From NCBI RefSeq assembly GCF_004798905.1, contig NZ_SDMO01000001.1, positions 310,001 to 374,000 on the forward strand: a stretch of DNA of 64,000 bases, read 5' to 3'. Of the stretch, positions 15,778 through 25,122 are shown piece by piece. The notes beneath the pieces are model-generated. The model had not been told where the DNA came from, did no database searches, and was given only the letters and a program-made list of their open reading frames with translations. The stretch's first letter is position 1. Each line of letters opens with the position of its first letter. Origin of the DNA: Halomonas borealis (GTDB taxonomy: Bacteria > Pseudomonadota > Gammaproteobacteria > Pseudomonadales > Halomonadaceae). The translations under genes were made by a program, and so were the position numbers.

Positions 15778-17595
15778 ATGCGATCGTTCGTCCCGCTGAT
15801 GGCGGTCCTGGCGGCGACCCCCGCCCTGGCCACCGCGCCGGCTGACGTGCCCACGCGACATGCCCTGGCGCTTTACGGCGATCCGGCGCTGCCGGCGGAT
15901 TTTCAGCACTTCCGCCACGTCGATCCCGAGGCGCCGGTGGGGGGCACCCTGGCCCGTGGCGCCAACGGCAGCTTCGATTCGACCAACCCCTTCATCGCCC
16001 AGGGCACACCGGCCGCGGGCCTCAACGCCATCTACGATACCCTGATGGTCAGCAACCCCGATGAACCCTTCACCATGTACGGCCTGCTGGCCGAGGGTAT
16101 CCGGCTCGATCCCGAGCGCCAGTGGATCGAGTTCGACATCGACCCCGACGCCCGCTTTCACGACGGCGAGCCGGTGACCGCCGCCGACGTGATCTTCAGC
16201 TTCGACACCCTCACCGCACAGGGCCAGCCCTTCTACGCCGCGTACTATGCCGACGTGCGTGATGTGCGGGCGATCGACGAGGACACCGTGCACTTCGACC
16301 TCGCCGACGGCGAGTCCCGGGAGCTGCCACTGATTCTCGGCCAGATACCCATCCTGCCGGCGCACTACTGGCAAGGCCGCGACTTCGATCAGCCGACCCG
16401 CGACGACCTGCTCGGCTCCGGCCCGTACCGCATCGCCCAGGTCGATCCCGGCCGACGCATCGTCTATGAACGCGTCGACGATTACTGGGGACGAGAACTC
16501 CCCGTCAACCGCGGCCGCCACAATATCGACCGCCTGGTCTACGACTACTATCGCGACCGGACGGTGGCGCTGGAGGCCTTCAAGGCCGGCAACCTCGACC
16601 TGCGCATCGGCTCCAGCGCCCGCCAGTGGGCCACCGCCTACGACTTCCCCGCCGCCAACGAGGGTTTCGTCCAGCGCCTGGCGGTGCCCGACGGCCAGCC
16701 GGCCGGCATGCAGGCCTACGTGATGAACCTGCGCCGCGCCAAGTTCCAAGACGTACGGGTCCGCGAGGCGCTCAACCTCGCCTTCGACTTCGAATGGCTC
16801 AACCAGCAGCTCTTCTACGGCGCCTACGAGCGCACCCAAAGCTACTTCGAGAGCTCCGAGATGGCCGCGCAAGGCCTGCCCGACGACGACGAGCTGGCCC
16901 TGCTTGCCCCCTATCGGGACGCACTGCCCGCGCGAGTGTTCGACGAGGCGCTGCCCATCGAGACGCCGGACGACATGCGTGCCCGCCTGCGCCAGGCGCT
17001 GAGCCTGCTCCATGAGGCCGGATACGAGAACCGTGACGACGGCACCCTGGTGAACGCCGAGACCGGCAAACCGCTGAGCCTCGAGGTGCTGCTGTACGAC
17101 ACCCAGTTCGAGCGCGTGGTGCAACCGCTGCTGCGCAACCTCGCGCGACTCGGCGTGCAGGGCGATATTCGGCTGGTCGACGTCAACCAGTATCTGAATC
17201 GGCTACGTCGCTTCGACTTCGACATCGTGGTGGGAAGCTTCCCCCAGTCGGCCAATCCGGGCAACGAGCAACGCGACTTCTGGGGCAGCGAGTACGCCGA
17301 GGCCCCACAGAGCCGCAACCTGATCGGGCTTGCCGACCCGGCGATCGACGCCCTGGTCGACGACTTGATCGCCGCCGACAACCGCGAGGCGCTCGACACC
17401 GCCGCCCAGGCCCTGGACCGGGTGCTGCGCTGGGGGTTCTACGTCATCCCCCAGTGGCACCTGGATAACACCCGTATCGCGATGTGGGACAAGTTCGGCT
17501 GGAAGGAGCCTTTCCCCGCGTACAACCTGGACCTCGACGCCTGGTGGGTGAAACCCGAGCGCGCCACCGAGGTAGAGGCCCGCCAGCACCGGTAA
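15778..17595 (+). CDS. yejA: Peptide ABC transporter substrate-binding protein, YejA type
   Basis: 605 aa family 5 extracellular solute-binding protein with a signal peptide (MRSFVPLMAVLAATPALATA). RFHDGEPVTAADVIFSFDTL, GSGPYRIAQVDPGRRIVYER and the C-terminal YVIPQWHLDNTRIAMWDKFG segment are characteristic of YejA. It should deliver oligopeptides, microcin C-like compounds or peptidoglycan-derived muropeptides to YejBEF. It is the first gene of yejABEF, immediately behind mltD. Confidence 0.9.
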   Translation: MRSFVPLMAVLAATPALATAPADVPTRHALALYGDPALPADFQHFRHVDPEAPVGGTLARGANGSFDSTNPFIAQGTPAAGLNAIYDTLMVSNPDEPFTMYGLLAEGIRLDPERQWIEFDIDPDARFHDGEPVTAADVIFSFDTLTAQGQPFYAAYYADVRDVRAIDEDTVHFDLADGESRELPLILGQIPILPAHYWQGRDFDQPTRDDLLGSGPYRIAQVDPGRRIVYERVDDYWGRELPVNRGRHNIDRLVYDYYRDRTVALEAFKAGNLDLRIGSSARQWATAYDFPAANEGFVQRLAVPDGQPAGMQAYVMNLRRAKFQDVRVREALNLAFDFEWLNQQLFYGAYERTQSYFESSEMAAQGLPDDDELALLAPYRDALPARVFDEALPIETPDDMRARLRQALSLLHEAGYENRDDGTLVNAETGKPLSLEVLLYDTQFERVVQPLLRNLARLGVQGDIRLVDVNQYLNRLRRFDFDIVVGSFPQSANPGNEQRDFWGSEYAEAPQSRNLIGLADPAIDALVDDLIAADNREALDTAAQALDRVLRWGFYVIPQWHLDNTRIAMWDKFGWKEPFPAYNLDLDAWWVKPERATEVEARQHR

Positions 17596-17665
17596 CGGCC
17601 GTCGACGAAGGAGAGCCTCCCCGCGCTCCGACTCGACGACCGGCACAGACTGTTAAGGACACGCC

Positions 17666-18739
17666 GTGGCCGCCTATGTACTGCGCCGCCTGCTGCTGAT
17701 GATCCCTACCCTGCTGGGGATCATGCTGCTCAACTTCCTGATCGTCCAGGCCGCCCCGGGCGGCCCCATCGACCAGTTACTGGCCCGCTTCGAGGGCATC
17801 TCGTCTCAGGCCAGCACCCGGCTCGAGGGCGGCGGCGGCGACAGCGTGGGAGGCGGCGAATCGCGCGGCGCCCGCGGCGTCCCCCAGGCCTACATCGACC
17901 GGCTGGAGACTCAGTTCGGCTTCGACGAGCCCGCCTACCAGCGCTTCTTCGGCATGCTCGTCGACTACGCCACCTTCGATCTCGGCGACAGCTTCATCCG
18001 CGGCGAGCCGGTCACCGCCCTGATGCTCGAGCGGCTACCGGTGTCGATCTCGCTGGGCCTCTGGACCACCCTGCTGGTCTATTGGGTCTCGATCCCGCTG
18101 GGCATCCGCAAGGCCCTGCGCCACGGCTCGCGTTTCGATGTCTGGAGCTCGGGGCTGGTGATCGTCGGCTACGCCATCCCTGGCTTCCTGTTCGCCATAT
18201 TGCTGATCGTGTTGTTCGCCGGCGGCAGCTATTGGGACGTCTTCCCGCTGCGCGGCCTGACCTCGCCGGACTTCGGCGACCTCTCCGCCTGGGGCAAGGT
18301 CAAGGATTACTTCTGGCATATCAGCCTGCCGGTGCTGGCCTCGGCGATCGGCAGCTTCGCCACCCTCACCATGCTGACCAAGAACAGCTTCCTCGACGAG
18401 ATCCACAAGCAATACGTGCTGACCGCCCGCGCCAAGGGTGCCAGCGACCGCCGCGTGCTCTACGGCCACGTCTTCCGCAACGCCATGCTGATCATCATCG
18501 CCGGGCTGCCCTCGGCACTGGTGGCGATCTTCTTCACCGGCTCGTTGCTGATCGAGGTGATCTTCTCGCTCGACGGCCTGGGCCTGCTGGGCTTCGAGGC
18601 GGTGATGCAACGCGATTACCCGGTGATCTTCGGCACGCTTTACCTCTACACCCTGATCGGGCTGATCCTGAAGCTGATCTCCGATTTGACCTATGTGTGG
18701 GTCGACCCCCGCATCGACTTCGCGACCCGGGAGTCCTGA
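17666..18739 (+). CDS. yejB: Peptide ABC transporter permease YejB
   Basis: 357 aa with a GTG start at 17666. The N-terminal [20 protein letters not shown] helix is typical of DppB-type permeases, a Gly/Ser-rich periplasmic insertion follows (about 50-72), and the EAA loop appears as [20 protein letters not shown]. Five to six membrane helices are visible. It forms the channel with YejE. It is spaced 70 bp from yejA and 2 bp from yejE. Confidence 0.9.
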   Translation: MAAYVLRRLLLMIPTLLGIMLLNFLIVQAAPGGPIDQLLARFEGISSQASTRLEGGGGDSVGGGESRGARGVPQAYIDRLETQFGFDEPAYQRFFGMLVDYATFDLGDSFIRGEPVTALMLERLPVSISLGLWTTLLVYWVSIPLGIRKALRHGSRFDVWSSGLVIVGYAIPGFLFAILLIVLFAGGSYWDVFPLRGLTSPDFGDLSAWGKVKDYFWHISLPVLASAIGSFATLTMLTKNSFLDEIHKQYVLTARAKGASDRRVLYGHVFRNAMLIIIAGLPSALVAIFFTGSLLIEVIFSLDGLGLLGFEAVMQRDYPVIFGTLYLYTLIGLILKLISDLTYVWVDPRIDFATRES

Positions 18740-18741
18740 GC

Positions 18742-19800
18742 ATGGCGTTGACCGACCGCTTCTCCCCCATCGCCCGCCGCCGCCTGGCGGTGTTCCGCGG
18801 CAATCCCCGCGCCCGTGTCTCGCTGTGGGCGTTCCTGGCGCTGTTCGTGGTGAGCCTCGGCGCCGAGCTGGTGGCCAACGACACGCCGCTGCTGGTCCAC
18901 TACCAGGGCGATTGGTACGCGCCGCTGGTGGTCGACTACCCGGACAGCGAGTTCGGGGGATTCTTGCCCACCCCCGCCGACTACCGCGATCCCTACACCC
19001 GCGAGGCGATCGAGGCCGACGGCTGGCTACTATGGCCGCCGATCCCGTTCTCCTACGACACCCTCGACCAGGCCCTCGATCATCCCGCGCCCTCGCCGCC
19101 CAGCGCCCGCCACTGGCTGGGCACCGATGACCAGGGCCGCGATGTGCTGGCCCGAGTGATCTACGGCTTCCGCCTGTCGGTGGTCTTCGCCCTGGTACTC
19201 ACCGCGGGCTCACTGGCGCTCGGCGTGGTGATCGGCGGCGTGCAGGGCTACTTCGGTGGCAAGGTGGATCTGATCGGCCAGCGGCTGATCGAGATCTGGT
19301 CCGGCCTGCCGGTGTTGTTCCTGCTGATCATCCTGGCGAGCCTGGTCGAGCCCAACCTGTGGTGGCTGCTCGGCATCATGCTGCTATTCTCCTGGCTGGG
19401 GCTGGTCGACGTAGTGCGCGCCGAGTTCCTGCGCGCGCGCAACCTCGAGTACGTGCGCGCCGCCAAGGCCATGGGGCTACCCTCGCGGATCATCATGCGC
19501 CGCCATGTGCTGCCCAATGCCATGGTCGCCACCCTGACCTTCATTCCCTTCCTGTTCACCGGCGCCATCACCACCCTCACCGCCCTGGACTTCCTCGGCT
19601 TCGGCCTCCCGCCGGGCTCGCCGTCACTGGGCGAGCTGGTGGCCCAGGGCAAGAACAACCTCCAGGCACCGTGGCTCGGCATCACCGCCTTCCTGACGCT
19701 GGCAGTGATGCTGTCGCTGCTGGTGTTCATCGGCGAAGGCCTGCGCGACGCCTTCGATCCGCGACATATCCAGCACGCCACCGGGAGCCCCCATGAGTGA
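18742..19800 (+). CDS. yejE: Peptide ABC transporter permease YejE
   Basis: 352 aa from the ATG at 18742, two bases after the yejB stop. A first helix (about 27-47) is followed by a ~90-residue periplasmic loop, the HWLGTDDQGRDVLARVIYG motif seen in DppC/YejE permeases, and an EAA loop (YVRAAKAMGLPSRIIMRRH). The reading frame is also open well upstream inside yejB, but that part is unrelated sequence. Its last eight bases overlap the start of yejF, implying coupled translation. Confidence 0.9.
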   Translation: MALTDRFSPIARRRLAVFRGNPRARVSLWAFLALFVVSLGAELVANDTPLLVHYQGDWYAPLVVDYPDSEFGGFLPTPADYRDPYTREAIEADGWLLWPPIPFSYDTLDQALDHPAPSPPSARHWLGTDDQGRDVLARVIYGFRLSVVFALVLTAGSLALGVVIGGVQGYFGGKVDLIGQRLIEIWSGLPVLFLLIILASLVEPNLWWLLGIMLLFSWLGLVDVVRAEFLRARNLEYVRAAKAMGLPSRIIMRRHVLPNAMVATLTFIPFLFTGAITTLTALDFLGFGLPPGSPSLGELVAQGKNNLQAPWLGITAFLTLAVMLSLLVFIGEGLRDAFDPRHIQHATGSPHE

Positions 19801-21382
19801 CGACACGCTGCTGCGTCTCGAAGACCTGACCGTCACCTTCGACACGACCCCGGTGGTCGAGGACCTGTCGCTGACGGTACGCCGTGGCGAGACCCTGGCG
19901 CTGGTCGGCGAGTCGGGGTCCGGCAAGTCGGTCTCGGCGCTCGGCGCCCTGGGCCTGCTGCCACCGGACGCCCGCATCGGCGGCACGCGCCGCCTCGGCG
20001 ACACCGATCTCGCCCGGCTGTCCGCTCGCGACTGGCGGGCGCTGCGCGGCGGCCAGGTCGGCTTCGTGTTTCAGGAACCCATGACCTCGCTGAACCCCCT
20101 GCATAGCGTGGCCAAGCAGATCGCCGAGACGCTGCGACTGCATCAGGGGCTCACCGGCAAGGCCGCGCGGCGACGCACCCGAGAGTTGCTCGAACAGGTG
20201 CGGCTACCACGCGCGGAGGAACTGCTCGACGCCTGGCCTCACCAGCTCTCGGGCGGGCAGCGGCAGCGGGTGATGATCGCCATGGCCATCGCCAACCATC
20301 CGCGACTGCTGATCGCCGACGAACCGACCACCGCGCTGGATGTCACCGTGCAACGCGAGATACTCGCGCTGCTCGCCGAGCTGCGCGACCGCCACGGCAT
20401 GGGCATGCTGTTCATCACCCACGACCTCAACCTGGTGCGCCGCCACGCCGATCGCGTCTGCGTCATGCGTCACGGACACGCCCAGGAAACCGGCCCGGTG
20501 GAGCGCGTGTTCGCCGCCCCCGAGAGCCCCTACACCCGCGAACTGCTGGCCGCCGACCCCAGCGGTCGCCCCGCGCCGGTGCCCAAGCAGTCCCCACTGC
20601 TCGACGTTCGGCGGCTCGGCATCCGCTTCCCGCGGCCGAAGCCGCTGTTCGGGCGCCGCCCACCGGCCTTCGAGGCGGTCAAGCCACTGGACCTGACCCT
20701 CGCCCCGGGCGAGACGCTAGGCATCGTCGGCGAGTCCGGTTCCGGCAAGACCACCCTGGCGCTGGCGCTGCTGCGCCTCCAGCAGAGTGACGGTGAGATC
20801 ACCTTTGCCGGCGAACGCCTCGACCGCCTGCACGGCGAGGCCCTGCGCCGGCGGCGACGGCGCTTCCAGGTGGTATTCCAGGATCCCTATGGTTCGCTGT
20901 CGCCGCGCCTGCCGGTGGCGGAGATCGTCAGTGAAGGGCTGCGCTTTCATCATCCGGAACTGGATGCTGCCGAGGTGTCGCGCCGCGTGCGCGAGACCCT
21001 GCGCGAGGTCGGCCTACCCGAAGAATGTGGCGCCCGCTACCCTCATGAGTTCTCGGGCGGCCAGCGCCAACGCATCGCCGTGGCTCGGGCGATCATCCTC
21101 GAGCCCTCGCTGCTGGTGCTCGACGAGCCGACCTCGGCGCTGGATCGCACCGTGCAGAAGCAGCTGGTCACCCTGCTGCGCGAACTCCAGCGTCAGCGCG
21201 GGATGAGCTACCTGTTCATCAGCCACGACCTCGCGGTGGTGCGCGCCATGGCCCATCGTCTTCTGGTGCTCAAGGATGGCGAGCTCATCGAGCAAGGCGA
21301 CTGCGAGGCCGTGCTGACGAGGCCGCAGACGGCCTACACTCGCGGCCTGGTCGACGCTGCCGACCTCTCTCCTCAGGCCTGA
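19793..21382 (+). CDS. yejF: Peptide ABC transporter dual ATPase YejF
   Basis: 529 aa with two complete ABC domains. The first has Walker A GESGSGKS (about 41-48) and signature LSGGQRQRV with [12 protein letters not shown]. The second has GESGSGKTT (about 315), FSGGQRQRI and [12 protein letters not shown], and ends in the oligopeptide-ATPase C-terminal segment. The fused architecture identifies YejF, which energises YejBE. Its ATG lies within the last eight bases of yejE. Confidence 0.93.
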   Translation: MSDDTLLRLEDLTVTFDTTPVVEDLSLTVRRGETLALVGESGSGKSVSALGALGLLPPDARIGGTRRLGDTDLARLSARDWRALRGGQVGFVFQEPMTSLNPLHSVAKQIAETLRLHQGLTGKAARRRTRELLEQVRLPRAEELLDAWPHQLSGGQRQRVMIAMAIANHPRLLIADEPTTALDVTVQREILALLAELRDRHGMGMLFITHDLNLVRRHADRVCVMRHGHAQETGPVERVFAAPESPYTRELLAADPSGRPAPVPKQSPLLDVRRLGIRFPRPKPLFGRRPPAFEAVKPLDLTLAPGETLGIVGESGSGKTTLALALLRLQQSDGEITFAGERLDRLHGEALRRRRRRFQVVFQDPYGSLSPRLPVAEIVSEGLRFHHPELDAAEVSRRVRETLREVGLPEECGARYPHEFSGGQRQRIAVARAIILEPSLLVLDEPTSALDRTVQKQLVTLLRELQRQRGMSYLFISHDLAVVRAMAHRLLVLKDGELIEQGDCEAVLTRPQTAYTRGLVDAADLSPQA

Positions 21383-21632
21383 AGACGATGATTCGCACAA
21401 GGCTGGTGTATATGGCGGGATGGCCAAGATAGATAACGGTATAAATGGCATGCCCGACCTCACACTACTCACGCGGACAAGCCGTCATCACGATGATACC
21501 GTTCCTCGATGGGGGGCTGCCCCAGCGGATGAGCGATGGCACGGCGTGCCCGGGCGGTCAGGTGGAACCCTCCAGGCCCAGAAACACACAAACAGCAGTT
21601 TTCCCCTTCCCATGACATAAGGATAAGCGGTC
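21383..21632. other. Intergenic region between yejF and the DapA-family gene
   Basis: These 250 bp are less GC-rich than their flanks, particularly 21400-21460 and 21580-21630. No gene is supported. AAGGATAAGCG before the downstream ATG at 21633 is a reasonable ribosome-binding site. No intrinsic terminator with a T-run after yejF is visible. Confidence 0.4.
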
Positions 21633-22529
21633 ATGTTCTCCGGTCTCAGCGCCTTTCCCTTGACCCCCATGGATGAGAATGGCATCGACGAGGCGGCCTT
21701 CATCCGGCTCATCGAGCGCCTCGCAGAGGCAGGCGTCGATGCCATTGGCGTCCTGGGGTCGACGGGCTGCTATGCCTATCTCACGCGCGCCGAACGGGCA
21801 CGTGTTGCGCGACTGGCGGTAAGGCACGCGGGCGACGTGCCGGTGATGGTCGGTATCGGCGCCCTGCGCACAGGCGATGTGCTGGCCCTGGCCGCAGATG
21901 CTCAAGACGCGGGAGCAAGCGGGGTGCTGCTAGCCCCTGTGTCGTACCAGAAGCTCACCAGCGATGAGGTCTTCGAGCTCTATGCCAGCGCCTCTCACGC
22001 CCTCTCCGTACCGCTATGCGTGTATGACAATCCCGGCACGACACATTTCACCTTCGACGACGAACTGTATGGGCGGGTCGCTCACCTTCCGAACGTACGC
22101 TCCATCAAGATCCCCGGTGTTCCGGCGACTCCCGAGGCCGCCAAGGCGCATATCGAGCGCCTGCGCGGGCTGCTTCCATCGCACGTGACGCTCGGCGTCA
22201 GCGGGGATGCCTTCGCCGCCACAGGGCTGAATGCCGGGTGCGAGGCCTGGTATTCGGTGATCGGGGGCCTGTTCCCCAGAACCGCGCTGGCCATCACCCG
22301 CGCCGCACAGGCCGGCGACAGGCACGAAGCCACGCGCCTGTCTGAACGCTTGCAACCGCTATGGTCATTGTTCCGCCAGCAGGGCGGCAGCCTGCGCGTC
22401 ATCACGGCCGCCGCCGAATTGCAGGGGCTCGTCAAGCATCCCGCCCTCCCATTGCCGCTCAAGGCATTGGACGGAGCCAGCCGGCAACGGCTCGCCGTTG
22501 TGCTTGACGAACTTGAGCTGAGCCGATGA
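21633..22529 (+). CDS. Dihydrodipicolinate synthase/N-acetylneuraminate lyase family aldolase
   Basis: 298 aa TIM barrel of the DapA superfamily. Y131 in VYDNPGTTHF and the Schiff-base lysine K159 in SIKIPG are present. The usual GTTGE loop reads GSTGCYAYL, so it is unlikely to be the true biosynthetic DapA. The family also includes lyases and dehydratases for sugar acids and hydroxyproline-derived products. It stands as a single gene without catabolic partners, so the substrate cannot be assigned. Confidence 0.85.
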   Translation: MFSGLSAFPLTPMDENGIDEAAFIRLIERLAEAGVDAIGVLGSTGCYAYLTRAERARVARLAVRHAGDVPVMVGIGALRTGDVLALAADAQDAGASGVLLAPVSYQKLTSDEVFELYASASHALSVPLCVYDNPGTTHFTFDDELYGRVAHLPNVRSIKIPGVPATPEAAKAHIERLRGLLPSHVTLGVSGDAFAATGLNAGCEAWYSVIGGLFPRTALAITRAAQAGDRHEATRLSERLQPLWSLFRQQGGSLRVITAAAELQGLVKHPALPLPLKALDGASRQRLAVVLDELELSR

Positions 22530-22577
22530 ATCATGGAGAGGACAAGGCCGACTCACGATCCATGCTGAATCCGCCAT

Positions 22578-23279
22578 CTAGAAGGCCGCGATCTCGTCGG
22601 CCGTGAGCTCGCGCCACTCGCCGGGCGCCAGGTCGGCATCCAGCACCAGAGGCCCTACCGACTCACGGTGCAACGCCTCGACGTGGTTGCCGATGGCCGC
22701 GAACATGCGCCGCACCTGGTGATAGCGCCCCTCATGGACGGTCAGCCGGGCCTCTAGGGAATCGAGCATTTCGAGCTCGGCGGGCCGGGTCGGCGCGTTA
22801 TCGCCCTCGAGCAGGATACCCTCGGCGAAGGCCGCCACCGCACGCTCGGCCTCGCCACCTTCCAGGGGGCGCGCCAGGGTCGCGCGGTAGACCTTGGCGC
22901 TGCCACGACGCGGCGAGGTGACACGATGCGACCACTGGCCGTCGTCACTGAGCAGCAGCAGGCCAGTGGTCTCCACATCGAGGCGTCCGACCGTCTGCAG
23001 GCGCTCGACCTTGGGCAGTTCGATCAGCTCCACCGCCCGCGGATAGAGCCCGCGGCGCGCCGTGCACTCCACGCCTTCGGGCTTGTGGAGCATCACGTAG
23101 CGCAGCCCGACCAATGCAAGCCGCTCGCCGTTCCAGGTGACGCGGTCGTCGGCCGCGAGATGGCGCGCGGCCTTCTTCTCGCGCTCGCCATTGACCTCGA
23201 CCTCGCCGCGCAGCAGCGCTCGCTTGGACAGGCTGCGGGTCATCTCGGTGCTCTCGGAGAGGAATCGATCCAGTCGCAT
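22578..23279 (-). CDS. rsuA: 16S rRNA pseudouridine-516 synthase RsuA
   Basis: 233 aa. An S4 RNA-binding domain (about 1-50, LDRFLSESTEMTRSLSKRAL) precedes the synthase domain with YVMLHKPEGVECTA and the catalytic motif GRLDVETTGLLLL (D101). The final VHEGRYHQVRRMFAAIGNHV motif is typical of RsuA/RluB. It makes pseudouridine in 16S rRNA helix 18. Its start overlaps the stop of the yafV-like gene by one base (TGATG), so the two are translationally coupled. Confidence 0.88.
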   Translation of the reverse strand: MRLDRFLSESTEMTRSLSKRALLRGEVEVNGEREKKAARHLAADDRVTWNGERLALVGLRYVMLHKPEGVECTARRGLYPRAVELIELPKVERLQTVGRLDVETTGLLLLSDDGQWSHRVTSPRRGSAKVYRATLARPLEGGEAERAVAAFAEGILLEGDNAPTRPAELEMLDSLEARLTVHEGRYHQVRRMFAAIGNHVEALHRESVGPLVLDADLAPGEWRELTADEIAAF

Positions 23280-24094
23280 CAGGCGCCCACCCCATCGGAA
23301 AGTCCGAAATGATCGGCATCACGCCAGGCCGGAAACTTCTCGCGGAAGGCGCGCAATTCATCCAGCGACAGGCTGGCCGTCTTGACGAAGGGGGTATCGC
23401 GCGGCTCATCGATCAGCGGCTCGCCCTTGGCATCCACCAGCATCGAGTCGCCGGCATAGGGCAGGCCCTTGGCGTCCTCGCCGACGCGATTGACGCCGAT
23501 CACCGGGCACAGGTTCTCCACGGCGCGCGCCTGCAGCAGCACCCGCCAGGGGTGGCGGCGCGGCGCCGGCCAGTTGGCCACGCACAACAAGGCATCGTAT
23601 TCGAAGGGTTCGTCGCCGGCGGGCTGCTGGCGCAACCACACCGGGAAGCGCAGGTCATAGCAGACGCTGAGCAGGATGCGGAATCCCTTCAGCTCGACGA
23701 TCACCCGCTCGTGGCCCATGGCGTAGCGCTCATGCTCACCGGCCATGCGAAACAGGTGGCGTTTGTCGTAATGCGCCAGGCTGCCGTCGGGGCGCGCCCA
23801 GACCAGGCGGTTGAAGTACTCGCCGTCTTCCACTACCGCCACGCTGCCGGTGACCACGCAGCCGCGTCGCATCGCCTGATCCCGCAGCCAGGCGACGGTG
23901 GCACTCTCGGCCATCGGTTCGGCCATCTCGCGGGAGTTCATGGTGAAGCCGGTGGCAAACATCTCGGGCAGCACGATCAGGTCGGTGTCATCGCCGCCGA
24001 GCTCGCCCAACGACGCCTCCAGCATCCGGCAATTGGCCTCGGGGTCTTCCCAGCGCAGGTCGGCCTGCACCAGGGTCGTTCTGAGTTCGCTCAT
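23279..24094 (-). CDS. yafV: Omega-amidase/nitrilase-family protein, YafV type
   Basis: 271 aa carbon-nitrogen hydrolase with the Glu-Lys-Cys triad: E44 in LPEMFATGF, K111 in YDKRHLF and C145 in SVCYDLRFPVW. The MFATGF and DLRFPVW motifs match YafV, an omega-amidase that hydrolyses 2-oxoglutaramate and 2-oxosuccinamate. The start at 24094 follows GGAG and gives the usual family length. An open frame extends to 24181 but without conserved residues. It is the first gene of a pair with rsuA. Confidence 0.87.
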   Translation of the reverse strand: MSELRTTLVQADLRWEDPEANCRMLEASLGELGGDDTDLIVLPEMFATGFTMNSREMAEPMAESATVAWLRDQAMRRGCVVTGSVAVVEDGEYFNRLVWARPDGSLAHYDKRHLFRMAGEHERYAMGHERVIVELKGFRILLSVCYDLRFPVWLRQQPAGDEPFEYDALLCVANWPAPRRHPWRVLLQARAVENLCPVIGVNRVGEDAKGLPYAGDSMLVDAKGEPLIDEPRDTPFVKTASLSLDELRAFREKFPAWRDADHFGLSDGVGA

Positions 24095-24216
24095 CGAGGA
24101 CTCCATGGGGATCGATACAACCCCATAGCCTAAACGAGAGTGCCCGGCGGCGCAGCCATCACGCACCCCTGGAACACGCATGATAGGCTAGCGCTTTATG
24201 GATAAGGAACGTCACG

Positions 24217-25122
24217 ATGTCATCGATGGATCGCGATAACCGGGCCACCCAGGGCGTGGGATACGGCCTGGCCGCCTACCTGATGTGGGGCTGCTTCCCG
24301 CTGTTCTTCGCCCTCTTCGACGGCATCCCCGCCTACGAGATCCTGGTCCACCGGGTGCTGTGGTCGTGCCTGTTCCTGGCCATCGTGGCCACCCTGCTGG
24401 GCCGCTGGCGCCCGGTACGCAAGGCCCTCGCCCAGCCGCGACGCCTGGGGCGCGTGCTGGCCTGTGCGGTGCTGATCGCCGCCAACTGGGGGCTCTACAT
24501 CTATGCCGTCGAGACCCATCATGTCCTGCAGGCGAGTCTCGGCTACTTCCTGACGCCGCTGGTCAACGTGGCCCTGGGCATGCTGGTGCTACGCGAGCGC
24601 ATGAGCCGCCTGCAGGGCGTGGCCGTCGCCCTGGCCGGGGTGGCCATCGCCTTCCAGCTGGTGCTGATCGGCACCCTGCCCTGGATCAGCCTGGTCCTGG
24701 CGCTGAGCTTCGGCACCTACGGCCTGCTGCGCAAGCAGGTGCCGCTGGACGGCCTCTCGGGGCTGCTCGTCGAGACCCTGCTGCTGCTGCCCCTGGGCCT
24801 GCTGGCCCTCGGTGCGCTCAGCCAGGCCGGCGCCTCACACTTCCTCGACACGCCCCGCACCACCCTGCTGCTGCTGGCCTGCGGGGTGATCACCGCGTTG
24901 CCGCTACTGGCCTTCGCCGGCGCCGCCCGGCGCCTGCGCCTGGCCACCCTGGGGTTCTTGATGTATCTCAACCCCAGCATCCAGTTCCTGATCGCCCTGT
25001 TCGTGTTCGACGAACCGCTGCGTCCGGTACAGCTGGTCACCTTCCTGATCATCTGGGCCGGGCTCGCCCTGTACAGTTGGTCGGCCTGGCAACGCCGCGC
25101 GCCCTCGAACGCTGATGACTGA
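24217..25122 (+). CDS. rarD: RarD-type EamA permease
   Basis: 301 aa with about ten membrane helices. GYGLAAYLMWGCFPLFF at the N-terminus and LQASLGYFLTPLVNVALGML in the middle are signatures of RarD, a DMT-superfamily transporter whose substrate is not established. It is divergent from yafV. Its last eight bases overlap the start of the oxidoreductase gene at 25115, which suggests the two are translated together. Confidence 0.88.
   Translation: MSSMDRDNRATQGVGYGLAAYLMWGCFPLFFALFDGIPAYEILVHRVLWSCLFLAIVATLLGRWRPVRKALAQPRRLGRVLACAVLIAANWGLYIYAVETHHVLQASLGYFLTPLVNVALGMLVLRERMSRLQGVAVALAGVAIAFQLVLIGTLPWISLVLALSFGTYGLLRKQVPLDGLSGLLVETLLLLPLGLLALGALSQAGASHFLDTPRTTLLLLACGVITALPLLAFAGAARRLRLATLGFLMYLNPSIQFLIALFVFDEPLRPVQLVTFLIIWAGLALYSWSAWQRRAPSNADD

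Noticed and set aside
15334..17124. 596-codon open frame opposite yejA
   Set aside because: Antisense shadow; yejA has a signal peptide and family 5 motifs over the same region.
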